Origin: Saccoglossus kowalevskii
Taxonomy: Eukaryota > Hemichordata > Enteropneusta > Harrimaniidae
Length of the DNA: 40,985 nt
Direction: 5' to 3'
Assembly (NCBI RefSeq): GCF_000003605.2
Contig: NW_003105943.1
Span: 1 to 40,985, forward strand
Below, piece by piece: positions 25,153-40,232 of the stretch; position 1 is the stretch's first letter, and the number at the start of each line of letters is the position of its first letter. The position numbers and the translations under genes were made by a program. Under the pieces are notes generated by a model. The model made no database searches. It saw nothing but the letters and a program-made list of their open reading frames with translations, and had not been told where the DNA came from.

Positions 25153-25988
25153 GAACCATTCATTACATGCGTATTTCAAACAGGCACAGTCTGTACCGGT
25201 GATTCATACAGTTGTAATCCGTAATGGCGTGTCATGCACAATGTTATCTGTACTTGTGTAACATGACCATTCAGTACTAGTGTATTTCAAACAGGCACAG
25301 TCTGTACTGATGGTTCGTACTGTTGCAGTCTGTCATGGCATATCATGCACAATGTTATCCGTACTTGTGTAACATAACCATTCAGTACATGTGTATTTCA
25401 AACAGGCACAGTCTGTACCGATTATTCATACAGTTGTAGTCTGTAATGGCGTATCATGCACAATGTCATCTATACTTGTGTAACATGAACATTCAGTACC
25501 TGTGATGTATTTCAAACAGGCACAGTCTGTACTGATGATTCATACAGTTGTAGTCTGTAATGGCGCATCATGCACAATGTTGCCCGTACTTGTTTAACAT
25601 GACCATTCAGTACATGTGTATTTCAAACAGGCACAGTCTGTACTGATGATTCATACAGTTGCAGTCTGTCATGGCATATCATGCACAATGTTATCTGTAC
25701 TTGTGTAACATGAACATTCAGTACATGTGTATTTCAAACAGGCACAGTCTGTACCGGTGATTCATACTGTTGTAGTCTGTAATGGCGTATCATGCACAAT
25801 ATTATCCGTACTTGTGTAATATAACCATTCATTACATGCGTATTTCAAACAGGCACAGTCTGTACCGGTGATTCATACAGTTGTAGTCCGTAATGCCGTG
25901 TCATGCACAATGTTATCTGTACTTGTGTAACATGACCATTCAGTACTAGTGTATTTCAAACAGGCACAGTCTGTACTGATGATTCATA
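25153..25988 (+). repeat. Duplicated block, partner 29,045-29,880 (distance 3,892)
   Basis: The match begins at the A-to-B junction and runs for about 0.84 kb with about four mismatches (GATGGTTCG, TACCTGTGATG, GCGCATC, AATGCCGTG here). It includes the uncommon GTTGTAATCCG. Together with the preceding block it shows that 25,153 is a real breakpoint between two otherwise continuous sequence types. Confidence 0.8.
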
Positions 25989-28900
25989 CAGTTGCAGTCT
26001 GTCATGGCATATCATGCACAATGTTATCTGTACTTGTGTAACATGAACATTCAGTACATGTGTATTTCAAACAGGCACAGTCTGTACCGGTGATTCATAC
26101 TGTTGTAGTCTGTAATGGCGTATCATGCACAATATTATCCGTACTTGTGTAATATAACCATTCATTACATGCGTATTTCAAACAGGCACAGTCTGTACCG
26201 GTGATTCATACAGTTGTAGTCTGTAATGGCATATCATGCACAATGTTATCCGTACATGTGTAATATAACCATTCAGTACTTGTGTATTTCGAATAGGCAT
26301 AATCTGTACGGATGATTCATACAGTTGTAGTCTGTAATGGCGTATCATGCACAATGTTATCTGTACTTGTGTAACATGACCATTCAGTACTTGTGTATTT
26401 CAAACAGGCACAGTCTGTACTGATGATTCATACAGTTGTAGTCTGTAATGGCGTATCATGCACAATGTTATCCGTACTTGTGTAATATAACCATTCATTA
26501 CATGTGTATTTCAAACAGGCATAGTATGTACTGATGATTCGAACAGTTGTAGTCTGTAATGGCGTATCTTGCACAATGTTATCTGTACTTGTGTAACATG
26601 ACCATTCAGTACTTGTGTATTTCAATCAGGCACAGTCTGTACTTGATGATTCATACAGTTGTAGTCTGTAATGGCATATCATGCACAATGTTATCTGTAC
26701 TTGTGTAATATAACCATTCAGTACATGTGTACTTCAAACAGGCACAGTCTGTACTGATGATTCATACAGTTGTAGTCTGTAATGGCGTATCATGCACAAT
26801 GTTATCTGTACTTGTGTAATATAACCATTCAGTACATGTGTATTTCAAACAGGCACAGTCTGTACTGATGATTCATACAGTTGTAGTCTGTAATGGCGTA
26901 TCATGCACAATGTTATAAGTACTTGTGTAATATAACCATTCAGTACATGTGTATTTCAAACAGGCACAGTCTGTACTGATGATTCATACAGTTGTAGTCT
27001 GTAATGGCGTGTCATGCACTATGTTATCTGTACTTGTGTAACGTGACCATTCAGTACATGTGTATTTCAAATAGGCACAGTCTGTACCGATGATTCATAC
27101 TGTTGTAGTCTGTAATGGCGTATCATGCACAATATTATCCGTACTTGTGTAATATAACCATTCATTACATGCGTATTTCAAACAGGCACAGTCTGTACCG
27201 GTGATTCATACAGTTGTAGTCCGTAATGGCGTGTCATGCACAATGTTATCTGTACTTGTGTAACATGACCATTCAGTACTAGTGTATTTCAAACAGGCAC
27301 AGTCTGTACTGATGATTCGTACTGTTGCAGTCTGTCATGGCATATCATGCACAATGTTATCCGTACTTGTGTAACATAACCATTCAGTACATGTGTATTT
27401 CAAACAGGCACAGTCTGTACCGATTATTCATACAGTTGTAGTCTGTAATGGCGTATCATGCACAATGTTATCTATACTTGTGTAACATGAACATTCAGTA
27501 CATGTGATGTATTTCAAACAGGCACAGTTTGTACTGATGATTCATACAGTTGTAGTCTGTAATGGCGTATCATGCACAATGTTGCCCGTACTTGTTTAAC
27601 ATGACCATTCAGTACATGTGTATTTCAAACAGGCACAGTCTGTACTGATGATTCATACAGTTGCAGTCTGTCATGGCATATCATGCACAATGTTATCTGT
27701 ACTTGTGTAACATGAACATTCAGTACATGTGTATTTCAAACAGGCACAGTCTGTACCGGTGATTCATACAGTTGTAGTCTGTAATGGCGTATCATGCACA
27801 ATGTTATCTGTACTTGTGTAACATGAACATTCAGTACATGTGTATTTCAAACAGGCACAGTCTGTACCGGTGATTCATACAGTTGTAGTCTGTAATGGCG
27901 TATCATGCACAATGTTATCTGTACTTGTGTAACATAACCATTCAGTACTTGTGTATTTCAAACAGGCACAGTCTGTACTGATGATTCATACAGTTGTAGT
28001 CTGTAATGGCGTATCATGCACAATGTTATCTGTACTTGTGTAACATGAACATTCAGTACATGTGTATTTCAAACAGGCACAGTCTGTACCGGTGATTCAT
28101 ACAGTTGTAGTCTGTAATGGCGTATCATGCACAATGTTGTCCGTACTTGTGTAACATGACCATTCAGTACATGTGTAATTCAAATAGGCACAGTCCGTAC
28201 TGATGATTCTTACAGTTGTAGTCTGTAATGGCATATCATGCACAATATTATCCGTACTTGTGTAAAATAACCATTCAGTACTTGTGTATTTCGAATAGGC
28301 ATAATCTGTACGGATGATTCATACAGTTGTAGTCTGTAATGGCGTATCATGCACAATGTTATCTGTACTTGTGTAACATGACCATTCAGTACTTGTGTAT
28401 TTCAAACAGGCACAGTCTGTACTGATGATTCATACAGTTGTAGTCTGTAATGGCGTATCATGCACAATGTTATCCGTACTTGTGTAATATAACCATTCAT
28501 TACATGTGTATTTCAAACAGGCATAGTATGTACTGATGATTCGAACAGTTGTAGTCTGTAATGGCATATCATGCACAATGTAGTCTGTACTTGTGTAAAA
28601 TGCCCATTCAGTACTTGTGTATTTCAAATAGGCACAGTCTGTACAGATGATTCGTACAGTTGTACTCTGTAATGGCATATCATGCACAATGTTATCCGTA
28701 CTTGTGTAACATGACCATTCAGTACATGTGTACTTCAAACAGGCACAGTCTGTACTGATGATCCATACAGTTGTAGTCTGTAATGGCGTATCATGCACAA
28801 TGTTATCTGTACTTGTGTAATATAACCATTCAGTACATGTGTATTTCAAACAGGCACAGTCTGTACTGATGATTCATACAGTTGTAGTCTGTAATGGCGT

Positions 28901-31900
28901 ATCATGCACAATGTTATCTGTACTTGTGTAACGTGACCATTCAGTACATGTGTATTTCAAATAGGCACAGTCTGTACCGATGATTCATACTGTTGTAGTC
29001 TGTAATGGCGTATCATGCACAATATTATCCGTACTTGTGTAATATAACCATTCATTACATGCGTATTTCAAACAGGCACAGTCTGTACCGGTGATTCATA
29101 CAGTTGTAATCCGTAATGGCGTGTCATGCACAATGTTATCTGTACTTGTGTAACATGACCATTCAGTACTAGTGTATTTCAAACAGGCACAGTCTGTACT
29201 GATGATTCGTACTGTTGCAGTCTGTCATGGCATATCATGCACAATGTTATCCGTACTTGTGTAACATAACCATTCAGTACATGTGTATTTCAAACAGGCA
29301 CAGTCTGTACCGATTATTCATACAGTTGTAGTCTGTAATGGCGTATCATGCACAATGTCATCTATACTTGTGTAACATGAACATTCAGTACATGTGATGT
29401 ATTTCAAACAGGCACAGTCTGTACTGATGATTCATACAGTTGTAGTCTGTAATGGCGTATCATGCACAATGTTGCCCGTACTTGTTTAACATGACCATTC
29501 AGTACATGTGTATTTCAAACAGGCACAGTCTGTACTGATGATTCATACAGTTGCAGTCTGTCATGGCATATCATGCACAATGTTATCTGTACTTGTGTAA
29601 CATGAACATTCAGTACATGTGTATTTCAAACAGGCACAGTCTGTACCGGTGATTCATACTGTTGTAGTCTGTAATGGCGTATCATGCACAATATTATCCG
29701 TACTTGTGTAATATAACCATTCATTACATGCGTATTTCAAACAGGCACAGTCTGTACCGGTGATTCATACAGTTGTAGTCCGTAATGGCGTGTCATGCAC
29801 AATGTTATCTGTACTTGTGTAACATGACCATTCAGTACTAGTGTATTTCAAACAGGCACAGTCTGTACTGATGATTCGTACTGTTGCAGTCTGTCATGGC
29901 ATATCATGCACAATGTTATCCGTACTTGTGTAACATAACCATTCAGTACATGTGTATTTCAAACAGGCACAGTCTGTACCGATTATTCATACAGTTGTAG
30001 TCTGTAATGGCGTATCATGCACAATGTTATCTATACTTGTGTAACATGAACATTCAGTACATGTGATGTATTTCAAACAGGCACAGTCTGTACTGATGAT
30101 TCATACAGTTGTAGTCTGTAATGGCGTATCATGCACAATGTTGCCCGTACTTGTTTAACATGACCATTCAGTACATGTGTATTTCAAACAGGCACAGTCT
30201 GTACTGATGATTCATACAGTTGCAGTCTGTCATGGCATATCATGCACACTGTTATCTGTACTTGTGTAACATGAACATTCAGTACATGTGTATTTCAAAC
30301 AGGCACAGTCTGTACCGGTGATTCATACAGTTGTAGTCTGTAATGGCGTATCATGCACAATGTTATCTGTACTTGTGTAACATGAACATTCAGTACATGT
30401 GTATTTCAAACAGGCACAGTCTGTACCGGTGATTCATACAGTTGTAGTCTGTAATGGCGTATCATGCACAATGTTATCTGTACTTGTGTAACATAACCAT
30501 TCAGTACTTGTGTATTTCAAATAGGCACAGTCTGTACAGATGATTCGTACAGTTGTACTCTGTAATGGCATATCATGCACAATGATATCCGTACTGTGTA
30601 ACATGACCATTCAGTACTTGTGTAATTCAAACAGGCTCAGTATGTACTGATGATTCATACAGTTGTAGTCTGTAATGGCGTATCATGCACAATGTTATTT
30701 GTACTTGTGTAACATGCCCATTCAGTACATGTGTATTTCAAATAGGCACAGTCTGTACTGATGATTCGTACTGTTGTAGTCTGTCATGGCGTATCATGCA
30801 CAATGTTATCCGTACTTGTGTAACATAACCATTCAGTACATGTGTATTTCAAACAGGCACAGTCTGTATCGATTATTCATACAGTTGTAGTCTGTAATGG
30901 CGTATCATGCACAATGTTATCTATACTTGTGTAACATGAACATTCAGTACATGTGATGTATTTCAAACAGGCACAGTCTGTACTGATGATTCATACAGTC
31001 GTAGTCTGTAATGGCATATCATGCACAATGTTGTCCGTACTTGTGTAACATGACCATTCAGTACATGTGTATTTCAAATAGGCACAGTCCGTACTGATGA
31101 TTCTTACAGTTGTAGTCTGTAATGGCATATCATGCACAATGTTATCCGTACTTGTGTAATATAACCATTCAGTACTTGTGTATTTCGAATAGGCATAATC
31201 TGTACGGATGATTCATACAGTTGTAGTCTGTAATGGCGTATCATGCACAATGTTATTTGTACTTGTGTAACATGCCCGTTCAGTACATGTGTATTTCAAA
31301 TAGGCACAGTCTGTACTGATGATTCGTACTGTTGCAGTCTGTCATGGCATATCATGCACAATGTTATCCGTACTTGTGTAACATAACCAGTCAGTACATG
31401 TGTATTTCAAACAGGCACAGTCTGTACCGGTGATTCATACAGTTGTTGTCTGTAATGGCGTATCATGCACAATGTTATCTGTACTTGTGTAACATGAACA
31501 TTCAGTACATGTGTATTTCAAACAGGCACAGTCTGTACCGGTGATTCATACAGTTGTAGTCTGTAATGGCGTATCATGCACAATGTTATCTGTACTTGTG
31601 TAACATAACCATTCAGTACTTGTGTATTTCAAACAGGCACAGTCTGTACTGATGATTCATACAGTTGTAGTCTGTCATGGCATATCATGCACAATGTTAT
31701 CTGTACTTGTGTAACATGAACATTCAGTACATGTGTATTTCAAACAGGCACAGTATGTACCGGTGATTCATACAGTTGTAGTCTGTAATGGCGTATCATG
31801 CACAATGTTGTCCGTACTTGTGTAACATGACCATTCAGTACATGTGTATTTCAAATAGGCACAGTCCGTACTGATAATTCTTACAGTTGTAGTCTGTCAT

Positions 31901-34284
31901 GGCATATCATGCACAATGTTATCTGTACTTGTGTAACATGAACATTCAGTACATGTGTATTTCAAACAGGCACAGTCTGTACTGATGATTCATACAGTGT
32001 AGTCTGTAATGGCGTATCATGCACAATGTTATCCGTACTTGTGTAACATGACCATTCAGTACATGTGTATTCAAACAGGCACAGTCTGTACCGGTGATTC
32101 ATACAGTTGTAGTCCGTAATGGCGTGTCATGCACAATGTTATCTGTACTTGTGTAACATGACCATTCAGTACATGTGTATTTCAAACAGGCACAGTCTGT
32201 ACCGGTGATTCATACAGTTGTAGTCCGTAATGGCGTGTCATGCACAATGTTATCCGTACTTGTGTAACATGACCATTCAGTACATGTGTATTTCAAACAG
32301 GCACAGTCTGTACCGGTGATTCATACAGTTGTAGTCCGTAATGGCGTGTCATGCACAATGTTATCTGTACTTGTGTAACATGACCATTCAGTACTAGACT
32401 GTGTATTTCAAACAGGCACAGTCTGTACCGGTGATTCATACAGTTGTAGTCTGTAATGGCGTATCATGCACAATGTTGTCCGTAATTGTGTAACATGCCC
32501 ATTCAGTACATGTGTATTTCAAACAGGCACAGTCTGTACTGATCATTCATACAGTTGTAGTCCGTAATGGCGTGTCATGCACAATGTTATCTGTACTTGT
32601 GGAACATGACCATTCAGTACTTGTGTATTTCAAACAGGCTCAGTATGTACTGATGATTCATACAGTTGTAGTCTGTAATGGCGTATCATGCACAATGTTA
32701 TTTGTACTTGTCTAACATGCCCGTTCAGTACATGTGTATTTCAAATAGGCACAGTCCGTACTGATGATTCATACAGTTGTAGTCTGTAATGGCATATCAT
32801 GCACAATGTTGTCCGTACTTGTGTAACATGACCATTCAGTACATGTGTATTTCAAATAGGCACAGTCCGTACTGATGATTCTTACAGTTGTAGTCTGTAA
32901 TGGCATATCATGCACAATGTTATCCGTACTTGTGTAATATAACCATTCAGTACTTGTGTATTTCGAATAGGCATAATCTGTACGGATGATTCATACAGTT
33001 GTAGTCTGTAATGGCGTATCATGCACAATGTTATTTGTACTTGTGTAACATGCCCGTTCAGTACATGTGTATTTCAAATAGGCACAGTCTGTACTGATGA
33101 TTCGTACTGTTGCAGTCTGTCATGGCATATCATGCACAATGTTATCCGTACTTGTGTAACATAACCATTCAGTACATGTGTATTTCAAACAGGCACAGTC
33201 TGTACCGGTGATTCATACAGTTGTTGTCTGTAATGGCGTATCATGCACAATGTTATCTGTACTTGTGTAACATGAACATTCAGTACATGTGTATTTCAAA
33301 CAGGCACAGTCTGTACCGGTGATTCATACAGTTGTAGTCTGTAATGGCGTATCATGCACAATGTTATCTGTACTTGTGTAACATGAACATTCAGTACATG
33401 TGTATTTCAAACAGGCACAGTCTGTACCGGTGATTCATACAGTTGTAGTCTGTAATGGCGTATCATGCACAATGTTATCTGTACTTGTGTAACATAACCA
33501 TTCAGTACTTGTGTATTTCAAACAGGCACAGTCTGTACTGATGATTCATACAGTTGTAGTCTGTCATGGCATATCATGCACAATGTTATCTGTACTTGTG
33601 TAACATGAACATTCAGTACATGTGTATTTCAAACAGGCACAGTCTGTACCGGTGATTCATACAGTTGTAGTCCGTAATGGCGTATCATGCACAATGTTGT
33701 CCGTACTTGTGTAACATGACCATTCAGTACATGTGTATTTCAAATAGGCACAGTCCGTACTGATGATTCTTACAGTTGTAGTCTGTAATGGCATATCATG
33801 CACAATGTTATCCGTACTTGTGTAATATAACCATTCAGTACTTGTGTATTTCGAATAGGCATAATCTGTACGGATGATTCATACAGTTGTAGTCTGTAAT
33901 GGCGTATCATGCACAATGTTATCTGTACTTGTGTAACATGACCATTCAGTACTTGTGTATTTCAAACAGGCACAGTCTGTACTGATGATTCATACAGTTG
34001 TAGTCTGTAATGGCGTATCATGCACAATGTTGCCCGTACTTGTGTAATATAACCATTCATTACATGTGTATTTCAAACAGGCATATTATGTACTGATGAT
34101 TCGAACAGTTGTAGTCTGTAATGGCATATCATGCACAATGTAGTCTGTACTTGTGTAAAATGCCCATTCAGTACTTGTGTATTTCAAATAGGCACAGTCT
34201 GTACTGATGATTCGTACAGTTGTACTCTGTAATGGCATATCATGCACAATGTTATCCGTACTTGTGTAATATAACCATTCATTA
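25153..34284 (+). repeat. Array domain B2 (family B units)
   Basis: Units show ACCGGTGATT, CCGATTATTC, CATTACATGCG, TACTAGTG and the GATTCGTACTGTTGCAG group. This domain holds the best long duplication in the window (26,221-27,900, copied from or to 18,541-20,220) and several shorter ones. Near 32,395 a unit has a small insertion, AGTACTAGACTGTG. The right edge at about 34,284 joins a B-type AATATAACCATTCATTACATG to the 114-bp GTGGTGTATTTC form. Confidence 0.7.
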
Positions 34285-37200
34285 CATGTGGTGTATTTCA
34301 AACAGGCACAGTCTGTACTGATGATTCATACAGTCGTAGTCTGTAATGGCGTATCATGCACAATGTTGCCCGTACTTGTGTAACATGACCATTCAGTACT
34401 TGTGTATTAAAAACAGGCACAATCTGTACTGATGATTTATACAGTTGTAGTCTGTAATGGCATATCATGCACAATGTTATGTGTACTTGTGTAACAAGAC
34501 CATTCAGTACATGTGTATTTCAAACAGGCACAGTCTGTACTGATGATTCATACAGTTGTAGTCTGTAATGGCGTATCATGCACAATGTTATAAGTACTTG
34601 TGTAACATGACCATTCAGTACTTGTGTATTATAAACAGGCACAGTCTGTACTGATGATTCATACAGTTGTAGTCTGTAATGGCGTATCATGCACAATGTT
34701 ATAAGTACTTGTGTAACATGACCATTCAGTACTTGTGTATTAAAAACAGGCACAATCTGTACTGATGATTTATACAGTTGTAGCCTGTAATGGCATATCA
34801 TGCACAATGTTATGTGTACTTGTGTAACAAGACCATTCAGTACATGTGTATTTCAAACAGGCACAGTCTGTACTGATGATTCATACAGTTGTAGTCTGTA
34901 ATGGCGTATCATGCACAATGTTATCTGTACTTGTGTAACAAGACCATTCAGTACATGTGTATTTCAAACAGGCACAATCTGTACTGATGATTCATACAGT
35001 TGTAGTCTGTAATGGCGTACCATGCACAATGTTGCACGTACTTGTGTAACATGACCATTCAGTACTTGAGTATTACAAACAGGCCCAGTCTGTACTGATG
35101 ATTCATACAGTTGTAGTCTGTAATGGCGTATCATGCACAATGTTGCCCGTACTTGTGTAACATGACCATTCAGTACTTGTGTATTAAAAACAGGCACAAT
35201 CTGTACTGATGATTTATACAGTTGTAGTCTGTAATGGCATATCATGCACAATGTTGTCCGTACTTGTGTAACAAGACCATTCAGTACATGTGTATTTCAA
35301 ACAGGCATAGTCTGTGCTGATCATTCATGCATTTGTAGTCTGTAATGGCGTATCATGCACAATGTTATAAGTACTTGTGTAACATGACCATTCAGTACAT
35401 GTGTATTTCAAACAGGCATAGTCTGTACTGATGATTCATACAGTTGTAGTATGTAATGCCGTATCATGCACAATGTTATCCGTACTTGTGTAACATGACC
35501 ATTCAGTACTTGCATATTTCGAACAGGCACAGTCTGTACTGGTGATTTATACAGTTGTAGTCTGTAATGGCGTATCATGCACAATGTTGCCCGTACTTGT
35601 GTAACATGACCATTCAGTAATTGTGTATTAAAAACAGGCTCACTCTGTACTGATGATTCATACAGTTGTAGTCTGTAATGGCGTATTATGCACAATGTCA
35701 TCTGTAATTGTGTAACATGACCATTCAGTGCTTGTGTATTTCAAACAGGCATAGTCTTTACTGATGATTCATACAGTTGCAGTCCGTAATGGCATATCAT
35801 GCACAATGTTATCTGTACTTGTGTAACAAAACCATTCAGTACATGTGTATTTCAAACAGGCACAGTCTGTACTGATGATTCATACAGTTGTAGCCTGTAA
35901 TGGCGTATCATGCACAATGTCATCTGTACTTGTGTAACATGACCTTTCAGTACACGTGTATTTCAAACAGGCATAGTCTGTACTGATGATTTATACAGTT
36001 GTAGTCTGTAATGGCGTATCATGCACAATGTTATTTGTACTTGTGTAACATGACCATTCAGTACTTGTGTATTATAAACAGGCACAATCTGTACTGATGA
36101 TTTATACAGTTGTAGTCTGTAATGGCATATCATGCACAATGTAATCTATACTTGTGTAACATGAACATTCAGTACATGTGGTGTATTTCAAACAGGCACA
36201 GTCTGTACTGATGATTCATACAGTCGTAGTCTGTAATGGCGTATCATGCACAATGTTGCCCGTACTTGTGTAACATGACCATTCAGTTCTTGTGTATTAA
36301 AAACAGGCACAATCTGTACTGATGATTTATACAGTTGTAGTCTGTAATGGCATATCATGCACAATGTTATCTGTACTTGTGTAACAAGACCATTCAGTAC
36401 ATGTGTATTTCAAACAGGCACAGTCTGTACTGATGATTCATACAGTTGTAGTTTGTAATGGCGTATCATGCACAATGTTATAAGTACTTGTGTAACATGA
36501 CCATTCAGTACTTGTGTATTATAAACAGGCACAATCTGTACTGATGATTTATACAGTTGTAGTCTGTAATGGCATATCATGCACAATGTTATCTATACTT
36601 GTGTAACATGAACATTCAGTAAATGTGGTGTATTTCAAACAGGCACAGTCTGTACTGATGATTCATAAAGTTGTAGTCTGTAATGGCGTATCATGCACAA
36701 TGTTGCCCGTACTTGTGTAACATGACCATTCAGTACTTGTGTATTAAAAACAGGCACAATCTGTACTGATGATTTATACAGTTGTAGTCTGTAATGGCAT
36801 ATCATGCACAATGTTATCTGTACTTGTGTAACAAGACCATTCAGTACATGTGTATTTCAAACAGGCACAGTCTGTACTGATGATTCATACAGTTGTAGTC
36901 TGTAATGGCGTATCATGCACAATGTTGCCCGTATTTGTGTAACATGACCATTCAGTACTTGTGTATTAAAAACAGGCACAATCTGTACTGATGATTTATA
37001 CTGTTGTAGCCTGTAATGGCATATCATGCACAATGTTGCCCGTACTTGTGTAACATGACCATTCAGTACTTGTGTATTAAAAACAGGCACAATCTGTACT
37101 GATGATTTATACAGTTGTAGCCTGTAATGGCATATCATGCACAATGTTATGTGTACTTGTGTAACAAGACCATTCAGTACATGTGTATTTCAAACAGGCA

Positions 37201-37549
37201 CAGTCTGTACTGATGATTCATACAGCTGTAGTCTGTAATGGCGTATCATGCACAATGTTATCTGTACTTGTGTAACAAGACCATTCAGTACATGTGTATT
37301 TCAAACAGGCACAATCTGTACTGATGATTCATACAGTTGTAGTCTGTAATGGCGTATCATGCACAATGTTGCCCGTACTTGTGTAACATGACCATTCAGT
37401 ACTTGTGTATTAAAAACGGGCACAATCTGTACTGATGATTTATACAGTTGTAGTCTGTAATGGCATATCATGCACAATGTTGTCTGTACTTGTGTAACAA
37501 GACCATTCACTACATGTGTATTTCAAACAGGCATAGTCTGTGCTGATCA
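34285..37549 (+). repeat. Array domain C2 (family C units)
   Basis: Units repeatedly show GCACAATCTG, GATTTATACAG, AACAAGACC, TATAAGTAC, TTATGTG and TATTATAAACAGG. Short runs of near-identical units (about two to four at a time) suggest recent local amplification. The border with A3 is at about 37,549, where GATCATTTCATAC has one T more than either parental form. Confidence 0.65.
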
Positions 37550-40232
37550 TTTCATACAGTTGTAGTCTGTAATGGCGTATCATGCACGATGTTGTCCGTA
37601 ATTGTGTAACATGCCCATTCAGTACATGTGTATTTCAAACAGGCACAGTCTGTACTGATGATTCATACAGTTGTAGTCTGTAATGGCATATCATGCACAA
37701 TGTTGTCCGTACTTGTGTAACATGACCATTCAGAACTTGTGTATTAAAAACAGGCACAGTCTGTACTGATTATTCATACAGTTGTAGTCTGTAATGGCGC
37801 ATCATGCACAATGTTATCTATACTTGTGTAACAAGAATATTCAGTACATGTGGTGTATTTCAAACAGGCACAGTCTGTACTGATGATTCATACAGTTGTA
37901 GTCTGTCATGGCGTATCATGCACAATGTTATTTGTACTTGTGTAACATGCCCATTCAGTACATGTGTATTTCAAATAGGCACAGTCTGTACTGATTATTC
38001 ATACAGTTGTAGTCTGTAATGGCGCATCATGCACAATGTTATCTATACTTGTGTAACAAGAACATTCAGTACATGTGGTGTATTTCAAACAGGCACAGTC
38101 TGTACTGATGATTCATACAGTTGTAGTCTGTAATGGCGTATCATGCACAATGTTGCCCGAACTTGTGTAACATGACCATTCAGTACTTGTGTATTAAAAA
38201 CAGGCATAGTCTGCACTGATGATTCATACAGTTGTAGTCTGTAATGGCGTATCATGCACAATGTTGTCTGTACTTGGGTAACATGACCATTCAGTACTTG
38301 TGTATTTCAAACAGGCGCAGTCTGAACCGATTATTCATACACTTGTAGTCTGTAATGGCGTATCATGCACAATGTCATCTATATTTGTGTAACAAGAACA
38401 TTCAGTACATGTATATTTCGAACAGAATACTCTGTACTGATTATTCATACAGTTGTAGTCTGTAATGGCGTATCATGCACAAAGTTGTCCGTACTTGTGT
38501 AACATGACCATTCAGTACTTGTGTATTAAAAACAGGCACAGTCTGTACTGATGATTCATACAGTTGTAGTCTGTAATGGCATATCATGCACAATGTTATC
38601 TGTACTTGTGTAACAAGACCATTCAGTACATGTATATTTCGAACAGAACACTCTGTACTGATTATTCATACAGTTGTAGTCTGTAATGGCGCATCATGCA
38701 CAATGTTATCTATACTTGTGTAACAAGAACATTCAGTACATGTGGGGTATTTCAAACAGGCACAGTCTGTACTGATGATTCATACAGTTGTAGTCTGTAA
38801 TGGCGTATCATGCACAATGTTGTCTGTACTTGGGTAACATGACCATTCAGTACTTGTGTATTTCAAACAGGCACAGTCTGTACTGATGATTCATACAGTT
38901 GTAGTCTGTAATGGCATATCATGCACAATGTTGTCCGTACTTGTGTAACATGACCATTCAGAACTTGTGTATTAAAAACAGGCATAGTCTGTACTGATGA
39001 TTCATACAGTTGTAGTCTGTAATGGCGTATCATGCACGATGTTGTCTGTACTTGTGTAACATGAACATTCAGTGCTTGTGTATTTCAAACAGGCACAGTC
39101 TGTACTAATGATTCATACAGTTGTAATCTGTAATGGCATATCATGCACAATGTTGTCCGTAACTTGTGTAACATGACCATTCAGAACTTGTGTATTAAAA
39201 ACAGGCATAGTCTGTACTGATGATTCATACAGTTGTAGTCTGTAATGGCGTATCATGCACAATGTTATTTGTACTTGTGTAACATGCCCATTCAGTACAT
39301 GTGTATTAAAAACAGGCACAGTCTGTACTGATGATTCATACAGTTGTAGTCTGTAATGGCGTATCATGCACAATGTTGTCCGTACTTGTGTAACATGCCC
39401 ATTCAGTACATGTGTATTTCAAACAGGCACAGTCTGTACTGATGATTCATACAGTTGTAGTCTGTAATGGCATATCATGCACAATGTTGTCCGTACTTGT
39501 GTAACATGACCATTCAGAACTTGTGTATTAAAAACAGGCATAGTCTGTACTGATGATTCATACAGTTGTAGTCTGTAATGGCGTATCATGCACAATGTTG
39601 TCCGTAATTGTGTAACATGCCCATTCAGTACATGTGTATTTCAAACAGGCACAGTCTGTACTGATGATTCATACAGTTGTAGTCTGTAATGGCATATCAT
39701 GCACAATGTTGTCCGTACTTGTGTAACATGCCCATTCAGTACATGTGTATTTCAAACAGGCACAGTCTGTACTGATGATTCATACAGTTGTAGTCTGTAA
39801 TGGCATATCATGCACAATGTTGTCCGTACTTGTGTAACATGACCATTCAGAACTTGTGTATTAAAAACAGGCATAGTCTGTACTGATGATTCATACAGTT
39901 GTAGTCTGTAATGGCGTATCATGCACAATGTTATTTGTACTTGTGTAACATGCCCATTCAGTACATGTGTATTTCAAATAGGCACAGTCTGTACTGATTA
40001 TTCATACAGTTGTAGCCTGTAATGGCGCATCATGCACAATGTTATCTATATTTGTGTAACATGAACATTCAGTACATGTGGTGTATTTCAAACAGGCACA
40101 GTCTGTACTGATGATTCATACAGTTGTAGTTTGTATTGGCGTATCATGCACAATTTTATCTGTACTTATGTAACATGACCAATCAGTACTTGTCATTTCA
40201 AACAAGAAAGTCTGTACTGATGATTCATACTG
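37550..40232 (+). repeat. Array domain A3 (family A units)
   Basis: The sequence is dominated by the same A-type units as A2 (TTGTCCG, AGAACTTGTG, ATGCCC, 114-bp GTGG form). The segment 39,266-40,060 is a near copy of 24,356-25,150. The last units, about 40,130-40,230, contain small deletions (CTTGTCATTTC, CAAGAAAGTC) before the switch to family B. Confidence 0.65.

Noticed and set aside
28430-28849. 139-codon open frame on the minus strand, with a 37-residue repeat
   Set aside because: It is the repeat unit translated. Most units have a stop in this frame, the frame is open only where ATTCATAC is replaced by ATTCGTAC, ATTCGAAC or similar, and there is no start context or flanking gene structure.
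37804-38019. Plus-strand open frame of 71 codons, and a similar one at 32,512-32,715
   Set aside because: The consensus plus strand has stops in each unit; here single changes such as GTAATGG to GTCATGG remove them. No other coding sign.
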